From DASWJS01 sp036397035 (GTDB lineage Bacteria; Actinomycetota; AC-67), in the NCBI GenBank assembly GCA_036397035.1, contig DASWJS010000027.1:62001-126000 (forward strand): a DNA stretch of 64,000 nucleotides, written 5' to 3'. The notes below the pieces were generated by a model. It saw nothing but the letters and a program-made list of their open reading frames with translations, searched no databases and had not been told where the DNA came from. Position numbers and translations under genes: made by a program. Of the stretch, positions 52,818 through 62,416 are shown one piece after another (positions within the stretch are counted from its first letter, which is position 1; each line of letters opens with the position of its first letter).

Positions 52818-55730
52818 CTACAGTCGCCCGCCGTAGAAGACGTCCTCGCAGACCTGGCGCGCGCGGCGGGTGGTGCGGCGGTACTCCTCGGCGAAGGCGT
52901 TGCGCGCGGCCGGCGACGGGTAGCCGAGCGCGCGCGCGAGCACTTCCAGCTCGTCGGCTTCGACGGGCAGCGCGTCGGAGGCCCGGCCCCGAACGAGGTA
53001 GAGCCGGTTTCGCACACGATTGAGGAATCGGAACGCGTCGGCAAGCCATCGCGCGCGCTCCAGGTCCAGCAGGCCCGCCTCGGCGGCGGCCGCGATCGCG
53101 GCGATGGTGCTCGTCGTGCGCAGCGCGGGCACCGAGTGACCGTGCCGCAGTTGCAAGAGCTGGACGGTGAACTCCACGTCGATCAGGCCGCCCTCGCCCA
53201 CTTTGATCTGGCGCTTCGGGTCCTCGCGCGGGCCGAGCCGCTCGCGCTCGACGCGCGCCTTGATGGTCCGGATCTCGTGCACGGCCTCCTCGGCGAGCTG
53301 CGCCCGCCAGACCCACGGCGCGATCAAGTCGGCGAACTGCTGCGCCAGCGTCGGATCCCCGGCGACCGGGCGCGCCTTGGTGAGCGCCATGAACTCCCAC
53401 GGCCGCGCCCAGCGCTCGTAGTACGCGCGGTAGCCGGCGAGCGAGCGCACGAGGGCGCCGCCCTTACCCTCCGGGCGCAGCGAGGTGTCGACTCGGAAGA
53501 CTTGCCCTTCCTCGGTCGAGGCGGCGAGCCGGTGGATGAGGCCCTCGCCGATCCGGGTCGCCCATCGTTGCGATGCGTTCTCGTCGGGCCCGTCGAAGAC
53601 GTAGAGCACGTCGAGGTCGCTGGCGTAGTTCAGCTCCTCACCACCGAGCCTGCCCAAACCGATCACGCAGAAGCGCGCGCCGGGCGGCGCGGGGTGCTCG
53701 TCCTCCAGCGACGCCAGCGCCGCGCGCACCGCACCCTCGGCGAGCGCCGTCAGCTCGCGGCCGATCTCCTCGACCGGCGTCGCGCCGGCGAGATCCCGGC
53801 ACATCAGGCGCAGCACCCCTCGGCGCTTTAGCCGGCGCAGCGCCGCGTCGCGCTCGGCAGGCTCGCCGCGCCACTCCACGTGCTCGAGCGCCTCGCGCAC
53901 GTACTCGCGCTTCGGCCTGCGCGCGAGCGCCTTCGGGTCGGCCATCTCCGCGACGAACTCGGGGACGTGCTGCAGGTACTCGCCGGCGATGCGCGAGGTG
54001 CCGAGCACGCGGCACAGCAGCTCGACCACCGGCGGCGCGTCGCGCAGGACGCCGAGCGCCGCCGGGTTCCCGCCGATCGTGAGCGCCACGTCGCGAAAGG
54101 ACGACACGGCGAGGTCCGGGTTGGGCGAGTCGCTCATCCAGTCGAGCATCACCGGCAGCATCGTGCGCATCAGCTTCGCGCGGCGCGACAGCCCCGCGGT
54201 CAAGTCGGACAGGAACTTCAGCGCGCGGCCCGGCGAGCGGAAGCCGAGCGCGTTGAGCCGCTCCTGCGCGGCGTCGGGCGCGAGCGCCGGCGCCTGCGCG
54301 AAGCGCTCGAGCAGCGGCCGGTAGAACAGCTTCTCGTGGATGCGGCGCACGATCTTCTGCGTCCCGCGCCAATCGGCGTCGAAGGAGGCGAGCGCCGTCC
54401 GCTCGGGCGTGTCCCGATAGCCCATCGCGCGCGCGAGCCGCAGTCGCGCGCGATCGTCGTCGGGCACGGTATGGGTCTGGCGCTCCTGCGCGAGCTGGAG
54501 CCGGTGCTCGACCTTGCGAAGGAAGCGGTATGCCTCGGTCAGCTCGTCGGCGTCCTGGTCGCCGACGTAGGCGCGGTGGGCAAGCTCGGCGAGCCCGTGC
54601 AGCGTGTTGGGCGTCCGCAAGCCGACGTCGCGGCGGCCGTGGACGAGCTGCAAGAGCTGCACCGCGAACTCGATGTCGCGGATGCCGCCGGGCCCGCGCT
54701 TCACCTCGCGGTCTGCGATCCCCTGCGCGGCGATCGCGCGCTCGGCGCGCGACTTCAGCTCGCGAATCTCGCGCAGGGCCTCCGGTTCCAGCCGTTCGGG
54801 AAACACGAAGGGCTCGATCATCGCCATGAAACGCTCGCCGAGGTCCGCGTCCCCGGCGACCGGGCGCGCCTTCAGCAGCGCCTGGAACTCCCAGGGCTGC
54901 GCCCACTTCTCGTAGTAGGCCTTGTAGCCGGCGAGCGAGCGAGACAACGCGCCCGAGCGCCCCTCGGGACGCAGCGTCGTGTCGACGCGAAAGACCTGGC
55001 CGTCCTCGGTCGTCGCCGCGAGCATCCGGATCAGGTGCTCGCCGGTCTTCGCCGCCCAGGGGACCGCGCCGTCGCCGCCGTCGTGGACGAAGATCACGTC
55101 CACGTCGCTGGAGTAGTTCAGCTCCTCGCCCCCGAGCTTGCCCATCGCGATCACGCAGAAGCGCGCGCCCGGCGGCGCCTCGACGGAAGCGCGCACGGCG
55201 CCGAGCGCCGCGCTGAGGCACGCCTCGGCCAAGTGCGCGATCTCGGCGCCGGCGTCCTCGACGCTCGCCTCTCCGATGAGGTCGCGCGCTGCGATCCGGA
55301 GCATCTCGCGCCGCTTCCACACGCGCAGCGCGGTCATCGGGTCCTCGCCCGACGCGACGGCCTTGGCCGCCTCGGTGACGAGCGCCGTGCGGCGCCGCAT
55401 CCGGGAGGCGATGCGCTTGTCCAGGACTACCTTGGCCTGCTCGGGCCGGCGGGCGAGGAACGCTCCCATCGACGTGGACAGGCCGAGCACCGCCGCGAGC
55501 CGTTCGGCGCCCGTCTGGCTGGGGACGTGTCCCGACATCGCGATCCACCGGCACACTTGCGCGACTGCGAGGTCGGGATCGGCAGCGTTCGCGCACGCGC
55601 GCGCGATGCGGGCCATTCCTTCTTCCCCGAGCCGCGCCGACTCCAGGTGGCGCACGGCGTCCGTCGAGGAAGCAAAGCCCAGACGGGCGAGCGCGACGGC
55701 GAGACCTCCCGTTCGGGGGATGGCGGACAC
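52818..55730 (-). CDS. glnE: Glutamine synthetase adenylyltransferase/adenylyl-removing enzyme
   Basis: 970 residues from GTG. Two nucleotidyltransferase domains, each with GGEELNY and an acidic pair: SSDVDVIFV near residue 210 (adenylyl-removing half) and ASDLDVLYV near 700 (adenylylating half), each followed by a regulatory helical part (RGPGGIRDIEFAVQLLQL; GEGGLIDVEFTVQLLQL). Both active sites look intact. Target is Tyr399 of GlnA1. TAGGGT six bases before the start predicts a leaderless mRNA. Confidence 0.96.
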   Translation of the reverse strand: MSAIPRTGGLAVALARLGFASSTDAVRHLESARLGEEGMARIARACANAADPDLAVAQVCRWIAMSGHVPSQTGAERLAAVLGLSTSMGAFLARRPEQAKVVLDKRIASRMRRRTALVTEAAKAVASGEDPMTALRVWKRREMLRIAARDLIGEASVEDAGAEIAHLAEACLSAALGAVRASVEAPPGARFCVIAMGKLGGEELNYSSDVDVIFVHDGGDGAVPWAAKTGEHLIRMLAATTEDGQVFRVDTTLRPEGRSGALSRSLAGYKAYYEKWAQPWEFQALLKARPVAGDADLGERFMAMIEPFVFPERLEPEALREIRELKSRAERAIAAQGIADREVKRGPGGIRDIEFAVQLLQLVHGRRDVGLRTPNTLHGLAELAHRAYVGDQDADELTEAYRFLRKVEHRLQLAQERQTHTVPDDDRARLRLARAMGYRDTPERTALASFDADWRGTQKIVRRIHEKLFYRPLLERFAQAPALAPDAAQERLNALGFRSPGRALKFLSDLTAGLSRRAKLMRTMLPVMLDWMSDSPNPDLAVSSFRDVALTIGGNPAALGVLRDAPPVVELLCRVLGTSRIAGEYLQHVPEFVAEMADPKALARRPKREYVREALEHVEWRGEPAERDAALRRLKRRGVLRLMCRDLAGATPVEEIGRELTALAEGAVRAALASLEDEHPAPPGARFCVIGLGRLGGEELNYASDLDVLYVFDGPDENASQRWATRIGEGLIHRLAASTEEGQVFRVDTSLRPEGKGGALVRSLAGYRAYYERWARPWEFMALTKARPVAGDPTLAQQFADLIAPWVWRAQLAEEAVHEIRTIKARVERERLGPREDPKRQIKVGEGGLIDVEFTVQLLQLRHGHSVPALRTTSTIAAIAAAAEAGLLDLERARWLADAFRFLNRVRNRLYLVRGRASDALPVEADELEVLARALGYPSPAARNAFAEEYRRTTRRARQVCEDVFYGGRL

Positions 55731-55736
55731 GGCGTA

Positions 55737-55742
55737 ACCCTA
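55737..55742 (-). promoter_or_regulatory. glnE -10 element (leaderless)
   Basis: TAGGGT on the minus strand, six bases before the glnE GTG at 55730, in the 65-bp gap after the SpoIID-type gene. Confidence 0.5.
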
Positions 55743-55795
55743 CGCCGGGCCGAACTTCGCGTGCGAGGAACCGGCGCCGGGTGAGGAGGCGGGAG

Positions 55796-58700
55796 TCAGG
55801 CGACCGGCTGCAGCACGATCCCGTCGAACCACGCCTTGCCGGTCTGGTCGGCGTAGCGAACGAAGAGATCGATGCGGTCGTAGGCGCGGCTCGTCTGGAA
55901 CGTCAGCGCGGAACGCTTCCAGTCGTGCGGCGTGCGGGCAAAGTCCAGCCGGTGCTTCGAAACCGTGCCGTCGATGTGGTGCACCTTCGCCCAGACGCGC
56001 ACCGGCCCGCCGTCCGCGCTCGAGCCCTGCAGCCTGTTCCACGCGGCGAGCTGGTAGCGATCGCCCTTCTCTCCCGCGAGGGGAAGCCGTTGCAGCGCGT
56101 ACCGGTCGACCGACGGCGCTCCGTCCAAGCGCAGGGAGTGCTCGCCGAGGATCGCGGTCGTGGCGCGTACGCCGTCGCCGCGGACGAAGCGCCAGTCCGC
56201 CGGGACCGGGTTCCCAAGCTCGAAGCCGGCGTTGGCCGCCAGGCCCGGCGCGAGCTGCTGCGGCGCGAGGACCAGGCCGTCGAAGTACGCGACGCCCCGC
56301 TGCCGCTTCACTCGCAGTTGCACGATGATCGAGGTCGCGTCCGCGGGCACCGAGAAGCGCGCCTCGGCGTAGCGCCATTCGTGCCGCGCGCGCGGGAAAC
56401 GGAGCACGTGCACGCTGCGCTCGCCGTCCGGACCGAGCACCGTCGCCCGCGCCTGGATCGTGCCGCCCCCGGCGACCGTGCGCACGCCGCGGTTCCACGC
56501 CCCGAAGATCGTCGTGCCGGCCGGCGGGCTCGCCACCACCTGGCGAGCGGTGACCGTCCGCGAGGGGTGGCCGTTCAGACGCAAGGACCGAATGCCGTCA
56601 CGCGCGAGCCGCTTCTCGCGCCCGTCGGCCTCGCCGCCGTTTGCGATCGTCCAGCCGGTTGCGCCGGTCCCGCCCGACTCGAAGCTGGCGTTGGACAGCA
56701 GGCGCCGAACGAACCGCACGTTGTCGAACCACACCGTTCCGGTCTGGTCGCGCACGGCGAGGTCGATCCGGACGGCGTCGAAGCGCTTCGGCGCGGTGAC
56801 CGCGCGGGTCCGATACAGCCACCGATGAGGACCCGCCGGGAACGCGAGCGTCTCGGACGAGGTCGAGCCGTCGTGGTTGACGAAGGTCGCCGTCGCCTCG
56901 GTCGTACCCGACGACTGCGTGGCGCTCGCGCGGTTCCAGGCCGAGAGCGCGAACGTATCGCCCGCCTCGCCGCTCACCGGGAGGCTCGCGCGCCGAACGA
57001 CGGCGCCACCCGGGTCTCCGGGCATGCGCAGCGACGCGGCCGCGTCGAAGGACACGCCGTTGTCGCGCCAGCTCGACCCGGCGATCGCCTTCCAGCCGGC
57101 AGGCGCGCCGGCGTCGTCGGCCTCGAAGGACGGATCGCCGAAGAGGTTCTCGCCCAGGTGCGCCGCGCCGGGGAAGCCGACGCGGATCGGGAGCGTAACG
57201 GTTTCGCCGAACCACGTGAGTCCGCGCGCGTTCATCCGGAAGGTCTCGAGCCAGAGTCCCGGCGACAGGTCGGCCGGCACCTGGACCGTGAACGCGATCT
57301 CCCCCACCTCGCCCTCGGCGACCTTGGAGCCCCCGCCCTGGGCAGCCGTCACCGGCGAGACGACCGTGCCGGTCGTCCAGCCGGACGCCTTGAACGGGCT
57401 CGGACCGCCCACGCGCCGCAGGCGAATCGCCGGGTCTCCCACCGTCCAGGACTTCGACCCGGCGTTGCGCATGGAGACCGTCACCTCCGCCGATTCGCCC
57501 GGCACGAGCTGCAGCTCCGCCGGGGCCTCCAGCGGCTCGGCGTCGAGGTACTTCACGTAGAACAGGGTGCTGCGAAGGCCGAACGCCGAGCGCACCGTGT
57601 CGCCGGAGACCGTCACCGATCCGTCGGTCCCGGTGAACGTCGCGGTCGTCACGCGGCCGCCCCACGGTCCGTCGCCGTCGCGCGCGAACGGGCCAAGCGA
57701 CGTCAGGCGTCCGATCGCGGGCCAGCGCCGCTGGACCTCGGCGACGTCGACCGTCGCTTCCCACCGGTTGTACGGCGACACCGCATCCCACGGGTCTTCG
57801 ACCGGCGCGAGGTACGGGCGGCTCCCCTGCGCGGTGTGACCGCCGCTACTCGAATGGAACTCGGCGAAGACCGCGCCGCCACCGGACGTCATCGTCAGTC
57901 CGGCGGTCGCGTTCACCGCTTTGTTCGCGCGCGGATGCTCGAGAACGACGACGTCCTCACCGAGCGAGGGCCGGTACCCGTACCCGCGGTAGGCCTGGCA
58001 CATCGTGGTCACGCAGATGTGATACGACGCGCCGGCGCCCACGTTCTCGCGCTTCCATGCGGAGTAGGACCGAGCCGCGATCGCCTGCGCCTTCAAGGCG
58101 GCCATCGGCCAGAGCGCGGGCATCTCGCGCGGGACGACCCCGTAGATGTACTGCTCCAGCGGCAGCTCGTCGATGACGTAGAGCGTGCGGGCGCCGCGGC
58201 GAAGGGCTTGCACCGCGCCCCGGTAGTACTCGACGCGGCCGTTGAGCCAGACGGGCACGGCGACGCCGCTCGATCGCGCGACGGGCGTTCCCGAGCCTTG
58301 CGCGACGAAGCGCCACGGACCGGTGGGCGTCGATCCCTTCTGGACGACGACGCCGGAGTCGGTCGCCTTGACGCGGGTGAAGGGCTTCGTGCCGCCGGGC
58401 GAGCGGATTGTCCCGCCCGAGGCCCAGGAGACCGTGTAGTCGTCCGGGCCGAACACGACCTGCTTGCGCGCGTCCAGCAGCGCGCGAATCGTGGGGTTTC
58501 CGCGCTGGGTCAGATCGACGCCGGTGTAGTAGGTGCCGACGATCGCGCGCCAGCCGCGCCCTTGCCTCGCTTGTCCGAGCGCGCCGTACTGGCTCAGCCC
58601 GTGGCCGTGACCGTAGCCGCCGCCGGTGAACAGCAGCGGGAGATCCTGGGGGAGCGGCCCGGCGGTCGCCGCAACCGCCGCGTGCGGCGGCGGCAGGATG

Positions 58701-58807
58701 GTGAGCGCGACGACGAGGACGCCGGCCGCGCGGACGGCGCGAGCGGTGATGAGTTCCCCCCTCTTTGTGCCTTGCCGGATCGAAGGTTCCCGTCCTTGCG
58801 TCGGCAT
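55796..58807 (-). CDS. Large secreted SpoIID/LytB-domain protein with Ig-like and carbohydrate-binding-like modules
   Basis: 1003 residues. Signal peptide to about AVA (47), then a SpoIID/LytB domain (GGGYGHGHGLSQYGA at 62-76; LPLEQYIYGVVPREMPALW; LKAQAIAARSYS), the fold of lytic transglycosylase-like enzymes that act on peptidoglycan. A second part has an NBR1-type Ig module (VPGESAEVTVSMRNAGSKSW), followed by three similar beta-sandwich modules each opening with an N-x-SFE / N-AGFELG type text and ending with a WFDGIVL or YFDGLVL type text, as in carbohydrate-binding modules. Exported; probably remodels or binds the cell wall. Confidence 0.85.
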   Translation of the reverse strand: MPTQGREPSIRQGTKRGELITARAVRAAGVLVVALTILPPPHAAVAATAGPLPQDLPLLFTGGGYGHGHGLSQYGALGQARQGRGWRAIVGTYYTGVDLTQRGNPTIRALLDARKQVVFGPDDYTVSWASGGTIRSPGGTKPFTRVKATDSGVVVQKGSTPTGPWRFVAQGSGTPVARSSGVAVPVWLNGRVEYYRGAVQALRRGARTLYVIDELPLEQYIYGVVPREMPALWPMAALKAQAIAARSYSAWKRENVGAGASYHICVTTMCQAYRGYGYRPSLGEDVVVLEHPRANKAVNATAGLTMTSGGGAVFAEFHSSSGGHTAQGSRPYLAPVEDPWDAVSPYNRWEATVDVAEVQRRWPAIGRLTSLGPFARDGDGPWGGRVTTATFTGTDGSVTVSGDTVRSAFGLRSTLFYVKYLDAEPLEAPAELQLVPGESAEVTVSMRNAGSKSWTVGDPAIRLRRVGGPSPFKASGWTTGTVVSPVTAAQGGGSKVAEGEVGEIAFTVQVPADLSPGLWLETFRMNARGLTWFGETVTLPIRVGFPGAAHLGENLFGDPSFEADDAGAPAGWKAIAGSSWRDNGVSFDAAASLRMPGDPGGAVVRRASLPVSGEAGDTFALSAWNRASATQSSGTTEATATFVNHDGSTSSETLAFPAGPHRWLYRTRAVTAPKRFDAVRIDLAVRDQTGTVWFDNVRFVRRLLSNASFESGGTGATGWTIANGGEADGREKRLARDGIRSLRLNGHPSRTVTARQVVASPPAGTTIFGAWNRGVRTVAGGGTIQARATVLGPDGERSVHVLRFPRARHEWRYAEARFSVPADATSIIVQLRVKRQRGVAYFDGLVLAPQQLAPGLAANAGFELGNPVPADWRFVRGDGVRATTAILGEHSLRLDGAPSVDRYALQRLPLAGEKGDRYQLAAWNRLQGSSADGGPVRVWAKVHHIDGTVSKHRLDFARTPHDWKRSALTFQTSRAYDRIDLFVRYADQTGKAWFDGIVLQPVA

Positions 58808-58921
58808 GCGACACCATCCCCTTGAGGCCCCCAGGCCCGCAACCCTGCAACAGGAGGTGCCCGTGATGCAAGAGCACGCTCTCGTGACGGGATGAAGCCC
58901 TACAGAACGGACGCCGGGGCG

Positions 58922-60259
58922 TCAGAGTTGCGGAAGGTAGCGTTCCCGCTCGAACGGGGACACGTAGGCGCGATACGACTCCCACTCGATGCGCTTGTTC
59001 TCCAGGAACTCGCTGAAGACGTGCTCGCCGAGCGCTTCGGCGACGAGTTCGGACCGCTCCATCTCGCGGATGGCGTCGAAGAGGTCTTCGGGCAGCGCCG
59101 CGATTCCCCGGTCGCGGCGCTCGTCGGCGGTCATCGCCTCGACGTCGTCGGTTACTTCCTCCGGCAGCTCGTAGGCTTCCTCGATTCCACGCAGGCCCGC
59201 GGCGAGGATCACCGAGAACGCCAGGTAGGGGTTGCACGCCGGGTCGGGCGAGCGCACCTCGACGCGCGACGAGGCGGCCTTGGTCGGCTTTGCCGTCGGC
59301 ACCCGCACGAACGCGCTCGGCAGGTGCCGCGACCAGCACACGTAGGAGGGCGCCTCGAAGCCCGGCACCAGCCGCTTGTAGGAGTTCACCCACTGGTTCA
59401 GCACCGGCGTGATCTCGCGCGCGTGCCGCAGCAGGCCGGCGACGAACCGGCGCCCGACGTCCGAAAGGTGCGCGGTTCCCTTCGGGTCGTGGAAGGCGTT
59501 GCGCTCGCCCTCGAACAGCGACACGTGCGTGTGCATGCCCGAGCCCCACTGCCCCTCGATCGGCTTCGGCATGAACGTCGCGTGCGCGCCGCGCGCGTGC
59601 GCGACCTCCTTCACGACGAGCCGGTAGGTCATGATGTTGTCGGCCATCGTCAGGGCGTCGGCGAAGCGGAGGTCGATCTCGTGCTGCGAGGGCGCGACTT
59701 CGTGGTGGGAGTACTCGACGGAGATGCCCATCTCCTCCAGCGTCTGGATTGCCTGACGCCGGAAGTCCTGCGCGGAATCCAGGGGCGACATGTCGAAGTA
59801 CGAGCCGTCGTCGAGCGGCTCGGGCGCCTTGGGCGAGCGGAACAGGAAGAACTCCATCTCCGGGTGCACGTAGAAGGTGAAGCCCATCTGGCGCGCCCGC
59901 TCGAGGTTCCGCCGAAGCACGAGCCGCGGGTCGCCCGGGAAGGGCGTCCCGTCCGGCGCGGCGATCTCGCAGAACATCTTCCCTTCGAGGATCCCGTTGG
60001 GGTCGCTCGGCAGGATCTGAAAGGTCGCCGGATCGGGGATCGCGACCATGTCCGACTCGGTCACGCGCGCGAACCCCGCGATCGCCGACCCGTCGAAGCT
60101 CATGCCCGAGGTGAAGGCGTTCTCCAGCTCGGCCGGCGTGATCGAGAACGCCTTCAGGAACCCGAGGACGTCGGTGAACCACAGCCGGATGAACCGGATG
60201 TCACGCTCCTCGACGGTGCGAAGGACGTAGGCGATCTGGGCGTCCCGCTGCTCCTCCAT
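58922..60259 (-). CDS. glnA2: Glutamine synthetase type I, alpha-like (GlnA2)
   Basis: 445 residues. The metal and substrate motifs are present (MSFDGSAIAGFARVTESDM, HPEMEFFLF, MPKPIEGQWGSGMHTHVS). The adenylylation tyrosine is replaced: the region reads TDDVEAMTADERR, so GlnE should not regulate it. Length and features match GlnA2 of mycobacteria, which lies next to glnE there too. The start ATG has TAGACT seven bases upstream, so the mRNA is probably leaderless. Could also act on related amines, as some GlnA-like enzymes do. Confidence 0.9.
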   Translation of the reverse strand: MEEQRDAQIAYVLRTVEERDIRFIRLWFTDVLGFLKAFSITPAELENAFTSGMSFDGSAIAGFARVTESDMVAIPDPATFQILPSDPNGILEGKMFCEIAAPDGTPFPGDPRLVLRRNLERARQMGFTFYVHPEMEFFLFRSPKAPEPLDDGSYFDMSPLDSAQDFRRQAIQTLEEMGISVEYSHHEVAPSQHEIDLRFADALTMADNIMTYRLVVKEVAHARGAHATFMPKPIEGQWGSGMHTHVSLFEGERNAFHDPKGTAHLSDVGRRFVAGLLRHAREITPVLNQWVNSYKRLVPGFEAPSYVCWSRHLPSAFVRVPTAKPTKAASSRVEVRSPDPACNPYLAFSVILAAGLRGIEEAYELPEEVTDDVEAMTADERRDRGIAALPEDLFDAIREMERSELVAEALGEHVFSEFLENKRIEWESYRAYVSPFERERYLPQL

Positions 60260-60266
60260 CGGGCGC

Positions 60267-60272
60267 AGTCTA
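60267..60272 (-). promoter_or_regulatory. glnA2 -10 element (leaderless)
   Basis: TAGACT on the minus strand, seven bases before the glnA2 ATG; it faces the nadE promoter 27 bp away. Confidence 0.5.
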
Positions 60273-60298
60273 GACCGATCCCGCGCGCGGGCGGCTGC

Positions 60299-60304
60299 TA
60301 CGCT
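60299..60304 (+). promoter_or_regulatory. nadE -10 element (leaderless)
   Basis: TACGCT, six bases before the nadE GTG at 60311, divergent from glnA2. Confidence 0.45.
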
Positions 60305-60310
60305 CGGCTC

Positions 60311-62026
60311 GTGCGGAGCTTGCGGGTGGCCCTTGCGCAGGTCGACCCGACGGTGGGTGACCTCGAGAGCAACGCGGCGCTGATCGAGCGGTTCCACGCG
60401 CGGGCCGTGGAAGCCGGCGCCGACGTCGTCGCCTTTCCCGAGCTGGCGCTGTCGGGCTATCCGCCCGAGGATCTCGTCTACGACCGCTCGTTCGTGGACG
60501 CGAACCTCGCGGGGATCAAGGCGCTGGCGGGATCCCTGCGCGGAGCCGCGTCGATCGTGGGGTTCGTGGGACGCAACGGCCAGGACGCGCCGACGAACGC
60601 GGCGGCGGTCCTTGCCGGCGGGCGCGTGCGCGGGATCTACGACAAGATCGAGCTGCCCAACTACGGCGTCTTCGACGAGAAGCGACACTTCGCGCCCGGC
60701 GCTCGCACGCCGTTGTTCGTCGTGCGCGGCGTCGCCATCGGCGTGACGATCTGCGAGGACGCCTGGCGCGGCGACGGGCCGGTCCATCGGTGCGCGCGGC
60801 TCGGCGCGGAAGCCGTCGTCAACGTCAACGCGAGCCCCTACCACCGCGGCAAGACTTTCGAGCGCCAGGTGCTCATGCGCCAGCGCGCGCTGGACGATCG
60901 CGTCGCGATGCTCTACGTGCAGACCGTCGGCGGCCAGGACGAGCTGGTCTTCGACGGCGACTCCCTCGCCTACGGTCCGGACGGGAAGCTGCTCGCGCGC
61001 GGTTCGCAGTTCGAGGAGGACCTGGTGCTGGTCGACCTGACCTTCCCGGCGCGGCGGCGCGCGATCGCGCGGACGGCCGAGGTCGTGCGCATCTCCCAGC
61101 CGCTCAAGCGCCCTTCGCGCCCGGCGCTGCGCGCCCGGCAGCCGCGCACCGCCTCGAGCCCGACCGAGGAGGTCTACACCGCGCTGCTCATCGGCACGCG
61201 CGACTACGTGCGCAAGAACGGGTTCACACGGGCGTTCGTCGGGCTCTCCGGCGGGATCGACTCCTCGCTCACCGCCGTCGTCGCCGCCGACGCCATCGGC
61301 GCCGAGCACGTCACCGGCATCGCGATGCCCTCCCGCTACTCCAGCATCGCGTCGCTGGAGGACGCCAAGGAACTCGCCACGAACCTCGGCATCGACTTCC
61401 ACGTCGTGCCGATCGACGGCGTCTTCGATCGCTTCCTGGAGGCCTTCGCCGAGCCGATGGCCGGCGGCGCGCCGGCGGTCGCCGAGGAGAACACCCAGGC
61501 GCGCATCCGCGGCACGATCCTCATGGCGCTTTCCAACGCCTTCCCGCGCTCGCTCGTGCTCACCACCGGCAACAAGAGCGAGCTGGCAGTCGGCTACTCG
61601 ACGCTCTACGGCGACATGGCGGGCGGCTTCGCGGTGATCAAGGACGTGCCCAAGACGCTCGTCTACGAGCTGGCGTCGTGGCGCAACGCGTACGGCATCG
61701 CGGCGATCCCCGAGCGCGCGTTCACCAAGCCGCCCTCGGCGGAGCTGCGCCCGGACCAGCGCGACACCGATTCCCTGCCCCCCTACGACGTGCTCGACCC
61801 GATCCTGGAGCTCTACGTAGAGCGGCGCGCCCCGGTCGAGGAGATCCTCGCCGCCGGCCATCCCGCCGGCGTCGTGCGGCGCGTCGTCGCGATGGTGGAC
61901 AGCAGCGAGTACAAACGGCGCCAGGCGCCGCCCGGGGTGAAGATCTCGCCGCTGGCGTTCGGGCGCGACCGGCGGCTGCCCATCACGAATCATTTCCGAT
62001 CGCCTGAGGGGAGGACGGCCCGATGA
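60311..62026 (+). CDS. nadE: Glutamine-dependent NAD+ synthetase
   Basis: 571 residues from GTG; the longer frame upstream covers glnA2 antisense and is not real. An N-terminal nitrilase-type glutaminase with Glu44 (FPELALSGYPPEDL), Lys112 (YDKIELPNYGVFDE) and Cys148 (TICEDAW), and a C-terminal synthetase with the PP-loop SGGIDSS near 312 and TTGNKSELAVGYSTLYGDM. It takes ammonia from glutamine to make NAD from NaAD, thus completing the pathway begun by nadA. The stop overlaps the CBS gene by ATGA. Confidence 0.95.
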   Translation: MRSLRVALAQVDPTVGDLESNAALIERFHARAVEAGADVVAFPELALSGYPPEDLVYDRSFVDANLAGIKALAGSLRGAASIVGFVGRNGQDAPTNAAAVLAGGRVRGIYDKIELPNYGVFDEKRHFAPGARTPLFVVRGVAIGVTICEDAWRGDGPVHRCARLGAEAVVNVNASPYHRGKTFERQVLMRQRALDDRVAMLYVQTVGGQDELVFDGDSLAYGPDGKLLARGSQFEEDLVLVDLTFPARRRAIARTAEVVRISQPLKRPSRPALRARQPRTASSPTEEVYTALLIGTRDYVRKNGFTRAFVGLSGGIDSSLTAVVAADAIGAEHVTGIAMPSRYSSIASLEDAKELATNLGIDFHVVPIDGVFDRFLEAFAEPMAGGAPAVAEENTQARIRGTILMALSNAFPRSLVLTTGNKSELAVGYSTLYGDMAGGFAVIKDVPKTLVYELASWRNAYGIAAIPERAFTKPPSAELRPDQRDTDSLPPYDVLDPILELYVERRAPVEEILAAGHPAGVVRRVVAMVDSSEYKRRQAPPGVKISPLAFGRDRRLPITNHFRSPEGRTAR

Positions 62027-62391
62027 ACGTGGAAGAGATCATGACGGCCAAGCTCTGCACGACCGGACCGGAGGCGACCGTCGCGGAGGCGGCCACGCTC
62101 ATGGGCGAGCGTCACGTCGGCTCGATCCTGATCGTGGACGGCGACCGGCTGCTGGGCATCCTGACCGAGCGCGACATCGTGCGCGCGCTGTCCAGCACCC
62201 ACGACGCGCCGACCCGGGCCGTCGAGGAATGGATGACTCGCGACCCCGTCACGATCGAACCCGGCGCGTCGGTGCAGAAGGCGTTGCGCGCGATGATGGA
62301 CGGCGGGTTCCGGCACCTGCCGGTCGCCGACGGCGGCGTGCCGGTCGGGGTGCTCAGCATCCGCGATCTGGCCGGCGCCTTCGCCGAGTAG
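62023..62391 (+). CDS. CBS-domain pair protein
   Basis: 122 residues, two CBS motifs: VEEIMTAKLCTTGPEATVAEAA with GILTERDIVRAL, then VEEWMTRDPVTIEPGASVQKAL with GVLSIRDLA. Such pairs bind adenine nucleotides and act as regulatory modules. Translationally coupled to nadE, so it may sense the NAD/ATP pool; that is inference. Confidence 0.88.
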   Translation: MNVEEIMTAKLCTTGPEATVAEAATLMGERHVGSILIVDGDRLLGILTERDIVRALSSTHDAPTRAVEEWMTRDPVTIEPGASVQKALRAMMDGGFRHLPVADGGVPVGVLSIRDLAGAFAE

Positions 62392-62416
62392 GCTTCTTCC
62401 CGGGAGGACGACTCCG

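Noticed and set aside
58922..61993. Minus-strand frame fusing glnA2 with an upstream extension over nadE
   Set aside because: Only the part from ATG 60259 matches glutamine synthetase; the extension is antisense to nadE and has no similarity.
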